The notes below the pieces were generated by a model. The model made no database searches. It was not told where the DNA came from and worked only from the letters and a program-made list of their open reading frames with translations. Position numbers and translations under genes: made by a program. This document shows positions 1-6,212 of a stretch of 8,794 bases of DNA, piece by piece. The number at the start of each line of letters is the position of its first letter. Within the stretch, counting starts at the first letter, position 1. Origin of the DNA: an uncultured Leucothrix sp. (GTDB lineage Bacteria > Pseudomonadota > Gammaproteobacteria > Thiotrichales > Thiotrichaceae); NCBI GenBank assembly GCA_937923375.1, contig CALAJG010000320.1:1-8794 (forward strand), read 5' to 3'.

Positions 1-165
1 TCACAGGTCAATACTTTAATGCTCGCTGACCTGATTTGTGATGACCAGATGTGCCATAGCTCGGTTGGTGGTCTGCCAATTTATCGTGATAGTGGGCATC
101 TGTCTTACGCAGGTGCGGCTATTATTGGATCGAAGAGTAGAGTTTTGAAAGAGTTTGTTCAATAA
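1..165 (+). CDS. C-terminal end of an acyltransferase-3/SGNH O-acetyltransferase (partial)
   Basis: The window opens inside this gene; only the last 54 codons and a TAA stop are present. The visible peptide has the pattern that closes the SGNH domain of membrane acyltransferases of the OafB/O-antigen acetylase type. It shows a two-cysteine segment (LICDDQMC), then a short linker, then YRDSGHLSYAGA, which carries the catalytic Asp-x-x-His of the SGNH hydrolase fold (DSGH, then LS and GA). In the known family, an N-terminal multi-helix membrane domain moves an acetyl group across the inner membrane and the periplasmic SGNH domain places it on a sugar of O-antigen or another surface glycan. The membrane part lies outside the window, so a stand-alone SGNH protein is possible but less likely given the paired cysteines. 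No GC-rich hairpin terminator follows the stop. Confidence 0.8.
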   Translation, partial: SQVNTLMLADLICDDQMCHSSVGGLPIYRDSGHLSYAGAAIIGSKSRVLKEFVQ

Positions 166-224
166 GTTAATTTAAAAGCCAAAATAAATTTAAAATAATA
201 ATTTAGAGATCAATATCAATACAA

Positions 225-259
225 TATAATCTTGAACTAAAGCCTATAATTATTATTTA
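225..259 (+). promoter_or_regulatory. AT-rich gap with candidate -10 elements
   Basis: The gap 166-383 between the acyltransferase and the NHL-repeat gene is very AT-rich and holds no convincing ORF. Two perfect TATAAT hexamers occur at 225-230 and 245-250. A TTGAAC at 232-237 is followed after 16 bases by TATTTA at 254-259. A further TTGATA at 300-305 lacks a good -10 at standard spacing. One of these is probably the promoter of the downstream gene, but in such AT-rich sequence hexamers occur by chance, so the exact site is a guess. Confidence 0.25.
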
Positions 260-341
260 AAGATCAAAAACCTACACTAGAAAATTATTTATAAAAAAGT
301 TGATAGCTCATTAAACTGCATAGTACCCTGCTTTAGTGAGA

Positions 342-375
342 CCTTAACTCAAGGTTGTAAATATTTTTACAAAGG
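342..375 (+). promoter_or_regulatory. Two small inverted repeats in the leader, the second touching the Shine-Dalgarno site
   Basis: The leader of the NHL-repeat gene contains CCTT-aactc-AAGG (342-354). Next to it is a seven-base-pair inverted repeat, TTGTAAA-tatt-TTTACAA (355-372). The last two bases of the second arm are the first two of the ribosome binding site AAAGGA (371-376). The same CCTT (342-345) could alternatively pair with AAGG at 372-375, which belongs to the Shine-Dalgarno. The pairing is seen directly. A role in controlling translation is inference, and both stems are short and mostly A-T. Confidence 0.35.
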
Positions 376-376
376 A
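371..376 (+). promoter_or_regulatory. Ribosome binding site for the NHL-repeat gene
   Basis: AAAGGA lies seven bases upstream of the GTG at 384. It supports the GTG as start, because the signal peptide begins exactly there and no better start is seen upstream. Confidence 0.7.
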
Positions 377-383
377 CGAAATT

Positions 384-2885
384 GTGCGCAAACTATCCGG
401 CACATCATTTTTCACCTTATTAGTAAGCTTCCTGCTAAACGTCACAGCAGCTGCCGCAACAGGTGACATTACGACTATTGCTGGTGGTGGTATACCTATA
501 GTTGGCAGCAACCAACTCTCTACAAGCTTTTCGGGAGGGGCTAATGATGTAGTCTTCGATAGTGCCGGTAATTACTACTATGCTGATTCGATGAATCATC
601 GCGTCTATAAAGTGAATCAGCAAGGTATTGTTTCTGTTTTTGCAGGAACGGGTAATGCTAGCTATAGAAGCAACGACGGATTAGCTATTGAGACAGACCT
701 CTTTTCCCCTAATGCATTGGCATTTGATGCAAATGGCAATTTACATATTGCTGACAGTGGTCGATGCATACGTAAAGTCGACAGTTTCGGTACCATAACC
801 ACTGTTTTGTGTAAACCCAATAACTCCGGGTCTGGCTTTTCATTTGATAGCAGCAATAACCTCTACTATATTGATAACGTCGAGGATTACGGCCTTGCTT
901 ACTCTAGCCTTACAGTTATCAAAAAAAGAACACCCTCTGGTATCACGACAATAGTGGCAGGCTCTCAGGAGACAACTGGCGACCCATACTCTGCACCTAG
1001 TACCTATGGCGACGAAGGCATCGCAACCCAGATTGCATTAAGAACGGTCACGGACATCTTTGTTGATACCAGTAACAATGTCTATTTTTCTGAAACAGGC
1101 AGCGAAATAATAAGAAAGCTAAGCACATCGGGAATGTTAACAACGGTTGCTGGCAATCTAACAAATGGTTACACACACGATGGAGGACAAAGTGGGGTTT
1201 TAGCAACATCAACGGGGCTTTCAAGTCCTTCGGGGATATTCCTGGACAATTTAGGTAATCTGTTCATCGCAGACTCAGGAAATCACCAAATCCGAAAGGT
1301 AAATACCGCTGGGATAATAACTACGGTCGCCGGCAGTGGCATAGGCTTTCCAAGGAAATCAGGTGATGGCGGTGTAGCAACAAATGCAAAGCTTTATAAT
1401 CCAGCGGCTGTGGCTGTAGACGGTTCAGGAAAGACCTACATCGCTGATACAGATAACTACAGTGTGAGATTGGTAGATACTGATGGCATTATCACAACAA
1501 TTGCTGGTACCGGCTCGCCATACTTCTCGGGGGATTCTGGCCTTGCCACTTCATCTCAGCTGTTTCAACCCCACGATGTTATAACCGATGCGGCAGGTAA
1601 TATATACATAGCAGACAGCGGCAACCATCGCATCAGAAAAATTGATACCTCAGGGATAATCACAACAGTAGCAGGTACAGGTGCTTCTGGTTTTAATGGC
1701 GATAGTATACCCGCTACTAGCGCAACATTTGATTCACCAAGACATCTCGCAATAGACAGCACTGGGAATATTTATGTCTCAGACTACTACAATCGCCGAA
1801 TTCGTAAGATCGATCCTCAAGGCATAATGACAACTGTAGTGGGAAATGGCACTCAAGATTACAACGACGATAACTCTGGAATAGCAACAGAAATTCCATT
1901 GGGTGACCCTGGTGACATTGCACTTGACCGTGAGGGTAACTTGTACGTTATTGATGGCCTTCGTGTATTAAAGATTAACCCATCAGGTAATTTTACTCGA
2001 TTCGCAGGTACCGGAACCCCGGGATACAGTGGGGATAATGGTTCTGCAATCAATGCGGAGCTAAGGCCTTCAAGCTTAACTATCGACCCCACTGGGAACG
2101 TCTTTATCGGCGTTGATAATTACATACGTAAGGTAAACACAGCTGGCATTATCACTACCATCGCTGGAAACGGCTTTATGGGTTCAAATGGTGATAATGG
2201 ACCTGCACTATCGGCCAGCCTTTCAAGTCCAGATGGAATTACTGTCGATGGCTATGGAAATTTATACTTTACCGATAAACATGAACGTACTCTTCGGAAA
2301 ATTGATGTAGCAGGAACAATTACACGTATCGATAACGACGGCTTATCTGGCCCTAAAGGAATCGCCATCAGTAGTCAGGGGAATTTTTATGTTGCTGAAA
2401 CATCCAGTAATTTGGTTCGCCAAGTGGAGGGGGCAAAAGCTGCAATTATTCCTATGTACCGCCTTTACTACCCTGGAAATGGAAAACATCTGTATACGGA
2501 CAGCCAGCACGAGTACAACGCATTAGCATCATTGGGCTGGAGGCAGGAAAATATATCTTTTTACGTGTATGACAACCCTGCCGTAGTTGGTAGCGAAACT
2601 ACTGTTGCTTGGTATAGGCTTTATAATAAGTATTCTGGGCGCCACCACTGGACAACTTCACGTCTAGAGTATGACATCTTGGGTTCAATTGGTTGGAATC
2701 AAGAAGGTGTGACTGCTTATATCTTTGCTACCCAAGCTACCAATTCAGTCCCGCTGTTCAGGCTTTATAACCCTTACAGCGGAGCACATCATTGGACACT
2801 TGATGCCAACGAAAAGAGAGTGCTTGTTTCATTAGGCTGGAGAGACGAAGGCACAACCGGATATGTATTTGAATCCAACCAGTAA
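384..2885 (+). CDS. Secreted NHL-repeat beta-propeller protein with C-terminal DUF5648 domain
   Basis: This encodes 833 residues from a GTG start. Residues 1-25 form a Sec signal peptide: MRK, a hydrophobic core, then an Ala-rich site near TAAAA/TGD. Residues about 28-685 are roughly twelve copies of a unit of about 56 residues. The consensus is GIITTVAG-TG, then a GDxGxAT segment, then a P-x-G/D-(I/V) turn, then GNxYIADxxNxRIRKV. This is the NHL repeat, which builds six-bladed propellers, so two propellers are plausible. Residues 691-830 are three units of 40-odd residues with RLY-(N/Y)-x-x-SG-HHWT and LGW-x-x-EG-x-x-x-YVF, matching DUF5648, a domain of unknown function found at the ends of secreted proteins. 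No catalytic motif is visible, so a binding or scaffold role is likelier than an enzymatic one. The only two cysteines (128, 143) lie in the second to third blades and could form a disulfide. The gene converges on the SCO gene with 53 bases between stops. Confidence 0.9.
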   Translation: MRKLSGTSFFTLLVSFLLNVTAAAATGDITTIAGGGIPIVGSNQLSTSFSGGANDVVFDSAGNYYYADSMNHRVYKVNQQGIVSVFAGTGNASYRSNDGLAIETDLFSPNALAFDANGNLHIADSGRCIRKVDSFGTITTVLCKPNNSGSGFSFDSSNNLYYIDNVEDYGLAYSSLTVIKKRTPSGITTIVAGSQETTGDPYSAPSTYGDEGIATQIALRTVTDIFVDTSNNVYFSETGSEIIRKLSTSGMLTTVAGNLTNGYTHDGGQSGVLATSTGLSSPSGIFLDNLGNLFIADSGNHQIRKVNTAGIITTVAGSGIGFPRKSGDGGVATNAKLYNPAAVAVDGSGKTYIADTDNYSVRLVDTDGIITTIAGTGSPYFSGDSGLATSSQLFQPHDVITDAAGNIYIADSGNHRIRKIDTSGIITTVAGTGASGFNGDSIPATSATFDSPRHLAIDSTGNIYVSDYYNRRIRKIDPQGIMTTVVGNGTQDYNDDNSGIATEIPLGDPGDIALDREGNLYVIDGLRVLKINPSGNFTRFAGTGTPGYSGDNGSAINAELRPSSLTIDPTGNVFIGVDNYIRKVNTAGIITTIAGNGFMGSNGDNGPALSASLSSPDGITVDGYGNLYFTDKHERTLRKIDVAGTITRIDNDGLSGPKGIAISSQGNFYVAETSSNLVRQVEGAKAAIIPMYRLYYPGNGKHLYTDSQHEYNALASLGWRQENISFYVYDNPAVVGSETTVAWYRLYNKYSGRHHWTTSRLEYDILGSIGWNQEGVTAYIFATQATNSVPLFRLYNPYSGAHHWTLDANEKRVLVSLGWRDEGTTGYVFESNQ
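465..2438 (+). repeat. Twelve tandem NHL-type repeats (protein level)
   Basis: The core GN-x-(Y/F/H)-x-(A/x)-D recurs near residues 62, 118, 160, 231, 291, 349, 405, 461, 518, 571, 625 and 666. The spacing is mostly 53-60 residues. The third unit (about 140-195) is degenerate: it comes early and lacks the GDGG segment seen in the others. The last unit is short and also lacks that segment. The repeats have diverged at the DNA level and are not a simple tandem array. Confidence 0.85.
2451..2873 (+). repeat. Triple DUF5648-type subrepeat (protein level)
   Basis: Three units lie at residues about 691-729, 743-782 and 791-830. Each starts with YRLY or FRLY, has a Gly-x-His-(H/L)-(W/Y)-T centre and ends in LGW/IGW plus a Tyr-Val/Ile-(Phe/Tyr) strand. 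The first is the most divergent: GKHLYT instead of SG-x-HHWT, and QEN instead of EG. Periodicity is about 48-52 residues. Confidence 0.8.
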
Positions 2886-2938
2886 GGATTAACAGAATAA
2901 AACTCTTTCTGGAATATTTCATTACTAGCTATAACATA

Positions 2939-3640
2939 TCAAGAACGCCCCAACTGATCCACTACTCGCAACTCATTTTTCAGGCGTTCAACGTCCACCA
3001 CATTTCCACGATACTGCTGGATAAGCATGCCCTCATGATTGATTAGATAGAGTAGAGAACGATGATCCAGCTGATCGCTGCCATCCAGCGGTTTAACACC
3101 GACACCAAACTGTTCAGATAGTTCATCAGTATGCGCTTGATTAGTTACAGCAAAGCGCCAGGTAGGCTTGTCAATTTCAAATCGCTCAGCAAAATCCTTC
3201 AGCAGTTTCGGCGTATCACTTGCAGGTGCAATGGTGATCGATAGCAACTTGATGCGATCTTTTTCAGGATCAAGCTGCATCTCATTGTGAACACGGCGCA
3301 GCCCAACCGTTTGCACGGGGCAAATACTAGTGCAACCTGCAAACATAAAGTTAACTAAGACCGTCTCTCCCTTAAGCTGGTCTAACGAGAACGTTTTACC
3401 GTCCTGATCAGTTAATTTAATATGCTTAAGTTCTTCTGTCCTCAACGGCCCTCTTACTGGCGTACTCGGATCTAATAAATTAGCCGCAACACGGGCATCC
3501 GGGCCAGACCCTTCGCCTAAAACAACCGCTTTTTCTGGCGGTTTCACTGGGGCATCATTCAAGCCATAGGCAGTGTAAGCTAAAGCCCCAATTACCAGCG
3601 TTAGTCCTAAGATTGAGAATAGCTTCTGAGGTGTTGTCAT
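2939..3640 (-). CDS. SCO1/SenC family copper chaperone / thiol-disulfide reductase
   Basis: From the ATG at 3640 the product has 233 residues. Residues 6-26 form a single N-terminal membrane anchor (KLFSILGLTLVIGALAYTAY). A periplasmic thioredoxin-like domain follows from about residue 68. The family's copper site is intact: Cys103 and Cys107 in GCTSICP, and His193 in LDHRS. ITIAPASDTP corresponds to the conserved S-x-D-P-x-x-DTP stretch of SCO proteins. Known members deliver copper to the CuA site of cytochrome c oxidase or keep its cysteines reduced. Here no cytochrome oxidase gene is adjacent; instead it lies 111 bases downstream of two copper radical oxidase genes on the same strand. An in-frame ATG at 3682 would add 14 residues before the anchor. 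I prefer 3640 because it puts the anchor at the N-terminus, but neither start has a strong Shine-Dalgarno. A TATAGT at 3708-3703 could be its own -10, although no good -35 is seen. Confidence 0.88.
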   Translation of the reverse strand: MTTPQKLFSILGLTLVIGALAYTAYGLNDAPVKPPEKAVVLGEGSGPDARVAANLLDPSTPVRGPLRTEELKHIKLTDQDGKTFSLDQLKGETVLVNFMFAGCTSICPVQTVGLRRVHNEMQLDPEKDRIKLLSITIAPASDTPKLLKDFAERFEIDKPTWRFAVTNQAHTDELSEQFGVGVKPLDGSDQLDHRSLLYLINHEGMLIQQYRGNVVDVERLKNELRVVDQLGRS

Positions 3641-3751
3641 TGTTCTAAACCAATAAATGTTCGAAATAAAAATATGGCCCATCCTCAGACGAGCCTTGAA
3701 ATACTATACGAGCTGGTGCTTACCTTTACCTGAACAGTAATTATCTGATTG

Positions 3752-6064
3752 TTAAGGAGTAACATTTATTGTGACTTCGCTCCAACTGCTACGTCCCTCA
3801 ACTTCCTTGAAGGTATACCAGATCTTATCTTCTCCAACATAACCATCTTTGGATTTATATCTCAGCTTATTGTCCGTTATCGAGACACTGCCACCTCTCA
3901 GTGAGTAGGCACTACTAAGAGGGTTAATCACCAAACCGTTTCCCACATCATTTGCTAGTACATCAATAGTGATATTGGTACCTGTGCTAACGTTAAGACT
4001 GTCAGAAATTCCAATCGGCGCAGGGTTATTACCGCCACCGGTAACATTTATCGTTACTACACTCCATGACTGGCGATTTTCAATATCTTTAAACGTGTAC
4101 CAGATCTTATCTTCACCTGTATAGCCAGTTTTAGGGGTATAAGAAATTTTATTGGATGATAGGGAAACACGACCACCTTTCAGTGACCACGGGTTCGGCG
4201 CAATTAGCACCAATCCATTTCCAATGTCATTCGCCAAGACATCTATACTAATGGCATTGCCGGAACTGGCAACAGAATCAGCATTACCGACAGGAAAAGG
4301 ATTATTAACACCACCTCCACTGACATTAATGGTGACCTCGCTCCAGCTGCTGCGCCCTAGCGCATCATTAAAGGTATACCAAATCTTATCCTCTCCGTTG
4401 AAGCCAGGCTTGGGTGTATAGGAAAGTTTATTAGCAGACAGTGAGACTCTGCCACCTTTCAACGACCACTGATTAGGAGCAACCAATACCAAACCGGTAC
4501 CAATATCATTCGATAAAACATCGATTGTTATCGTATTATTTGAGTTAACAGTCGCAGTATCAGGATTACCAACAGGATTAGGGCCTTCGTTATATATCGC
4601 TGTCTCAGAAATTCTGATGATATGGCCAGTCGAAGGTACCCCCTTGTCATTAATCAGGAACATCAAATAATGACCCGGTGTTGCAACATTGGCAGAGGCG
4701 GGAATTTTCACCCGAACTCCCACTGAGGTGTCAGTGAAATCTGCCTCAATAAAACGCTGCTCCATATTGAATGCATGTGTCACCGCACCCGTTTTAACTA
4801 ACGTTACGCGTGTAATCGTATCGCTTGAGGGATGGCTCACGCTGACGTTAGCACCATAAGGTGCCTCTGTAGGTGCATTTGAAATCGTTGGTCTTGAGGC
4901 CAGTCCAGCCGAATTAAACAAATAAGGAGGGGTAAATATCTCGGCGTTTTTATTGTCCTCTGGCCCCGGCACACCGCCGCCAGAAACTAAGATCCGCCCA
5001 TCTTTTAATAGAATTGCGGTAGAGTGATACAGACGCATGCGCTGTGATTGCGACATCAATGACCACTGCTCTGTAGCAGGGTCCCAGATTTCAGGTCGAT
5101 ACGAGACCCCTTGACCCGCATTTAATACAGCTGACCCGCCGACTACCATCACTTTACCATTAGGTAAAACTACACTATTTGCCCACAGACGCCCTAGCTG
5201 GGTCAGCCTTGTAGTCTCTCGTAAGTTTGGTGTCGAACCGGTAACATCAACTAACAAGGCACCATTAGTATTGGTACTACCTTCGCCCGAAATCTGCATG
5301 ATTTTACCGGGACGGTACATGACAGCGGTTGAGCTATTGCCCCGGCTGACTAATGGCAATGTTCCAGCAGTGGTCAACGTACCCTGACCATTAGCACTGA
5401 TGTAGTACATTCGTTGGTTTTGCATACCGAATACACGACCATCCGGCACCACCCACAGTTTCGGATAGTAATAACCGTAGTTAGTTGTTTGCACGCCAAA
5501 CAGAGAACGCCACTGATTATTTGCCGGAGAATACACTTCTGGCGTGACGATTTCGCGCAATTGGCCATCCCTGCCACCAGACACCAAAATATCTCCATCT
5601 GGCAAGGTAATAGATGTTGGATACCATCGGGCATAACTCATTTCTGCTGCTCGACTTAATCCGTTCGTTTGCGGATTAAACTGTGCGACTGAGGTAATTC
5701 CAGAATTGGTTGCACCTTCTGGTCGGGCGTCACCGCCGGGCATCAACACATTGCCACTTTCAGGTAACACCAGGCCTGCCGAACAAAATGAACTCACCCC
5801 GATATTACTGGTGATAGTGTTGTGTGATGATGTGCCTAAGCCGCTTTCCGGACTCCATACGTCATAGACAAACTGACCAGAGCTCATTCCCTCGACACCC
5901 CAAGTTAGCACCTTTCCCTGTGGGGTCAACACGGCATGAATCGGGATCATAGGCCAATCAGCTTGCTGGCTCCATTGGCCTTCTGTGTCGGGAGCGGCAT
6001 GCAGAGTAGTTAATGCATTAGCTAACAAAAAACCAACCACAATGTTTATTTTTATTAAATCCAT
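3752..6064 (-). CDS. Secreted copper radical oxidase (galactose/glyoxal oxidase-like, AA5-type) with three Ig-like domains, copy 1
   Basis: The product has 770 residues. Residues 1-23 are a Sec signal peptide ending LHA/A. Residues about 30-380 are a kelch-type seven-bladed propeller (repeated LPDG-x-(I/V)-L-V-x-GG), and about 385-487 are the galactose-oxidase-like early-set domain (DUF1929). All family active-site residues are present: Cys94 (SSFCSAG) and Tyr148 (ARWYPTS) for the thioether cofactor, Tyr346-His347 (RLYHS) and His430 (VTHAF) for copper. The RWYP signature resembles glyoxal oxidases and Streptomyces GlxA more than Fusarium galactose oxidase. Members oxidise alcohols or aldehydes with O2, giving H2O2; the substrate here cannot be read from sequence. 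Cys94 is the only cysteine in the protein. Residues 495-769 are three Big_9-type Ig domains. AGGG about 12 bases upstream supports the ATG. The paralogous gene lies 148 bases upstream and the SCO gene follows. Confidence 0.92.
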   Translation of the reverse strand: MDLIKINIVVGFLLANALTTLHAAPDTEGQWSQQADWPMIPIHAVLTPQGKVLTWGVEGMSSGQFVYDVWSPESGLGTSSHNTITSNIGVSSFCSAGLVLPESGNVLMPGGDARPEGATNSGITSVAQFNPQTNGLSRAAEMSYARWYPTSITLPDGDILVSGGRDGQLREIVTPEVYSPANNQWRSLFGVQTTNYGYYYPKLWVVPDGRVFGMQNQRMYYISANGQGTLTTAGTLPLVSRGNSSTAVMYRPGKIMQISGEGSTNTNGALLVDVTGSTPNLRETTRLTQLGRLWANSVVLPNGKVMVVGGSAVLNAGQGVSYRPEIWDPATEQWSLMSQSQRMRLYHSTAILLKDGRILVSGGGVPGPEDNKNAEIFTPPYLFNSAGLASRPTISNAPTEAPYGANVSVSHPSSDTITRVTLVKTGAVTHAFNMEQRFIEADFTDTSVGVRVKIPASANVATPGHYLMFLINDKGVPSTGHIIRISETAIYNEGPNPVGNPDTATVNSNNTITIDVLSNDIGTGLVLVAPNQWSLKGGRVSLSANKLSYTPKPGFNGEDKIWYTFNDALGRSSWSEVTINVSGGGVNNPFPVGNADSVASSGNAISIDVLANDIGNGLVLIAPNPWSLKGGRVSLSSNKISYTPKTGYTGEDKIWYTFKDIENRQSWSVVTINVTGGGNNPAPIGISDSLNVSTGTNITIDVLANDVGNGLVINPLSSAYSLRGGSVSITDNKLRYKSKDGYVGEDKIWYTFKEVEGRSSWSEVTINVTP
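3758..4582 (-). repeat. Three tandem bacterial Ig-like (Big_9-type) repeats in oxidase copy 1
   Basis: Repeat 1 covers residues 495-581, repeat 2 587-674 and repeat 3 680-769, joined by Gly/Asn/Pro linkers. Each has IDVL-x-ND-(I/V)-G-x-GL-V, then WSLKGGRVS or YSLRGGSVS, then GEDKIWYTF, and ends in W-S-x-VTINV. These domains usually act as spacers or carbohydrate- or surface-contacting modules; which applies here is unknown. Confidence 0.85.
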
Positions 6065-6102
6065 TTTTTACTGCCCTATTAGCGCTGCCAAAGAGTCAGA
6101 AC

Positions 6103-6130
6103 CTGATAGTGGCTCCATCCTAGTTTTCAA
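6103..6130 (-). promoter_or_regulatory. Weak candidate promoter for oxidase copy 1
   Basis: On the minus strand, TTGAAA (6130-6125) is followed after 16 bases by TATCAG (6108-6103). This would start transcription about 30 bases before the ATG at 6064. The -35 is good and the -10 poor. The 148-base gap between the two oxidase genes holds no ORF and no convincing terminator, so copy 1 may also be read through from copy 2. Confidence 0.22.
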
Positions 6131-6212
6131 AATAGGGACTGGTCCAGGCAGCAACCAGAGTAAGTCAGTTAAATGGATCAGATATTACGACAAGCTGAGA
6201 TGTGAAAAGCAG

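Noticed and set aside
435..2092. Several minus-strand open frames of 62-77 codons
   Set aside because: All are antisense to the NHL-repeat gene, which has a signal peptide, a ribosome binding site and a continuous domain structure.
2886..2938. Possible bidirectional terminator between convergent genes
   Set aside because: Only a small AT-rich palindrome (TAGCTA) is present, with no GC-rich stem followed by a T-run on either strand.
3641..3682. Longer N-terminus of the SCO protein starting at 3682
   Set aside because: It adds 14 residues before the membrane anchor and has GAGG too close to the ATG. It remains possible but is less typical than the start at 3640.
4152..4421. 89-codon plus-strand open frame, with a similar one at 6619-6870
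   Set aside because: Both are antisense shadows of the repeated Ig-like domains. Their resemblance follows from the resemblance of the repeats on the coding strand.
3758..4582. CRISPR or satellite array reading of the regular repeats in the oxidase tails
   Set aside because: The period of about 270 bases matches whole Ig-like domains in frame, with codon-level divergence. There are no short identical repeats with unique spacers.
6119..6160. Hairpins between the oxidase genes (CCTA-x-TTTT/CAAAA-x-TAGG and CTGGT/ACCAG)
   Set aside because: The first has a central mismatch and no loop room; the second has only five pairs and a long loop. Neither is a credible terminator or operator.
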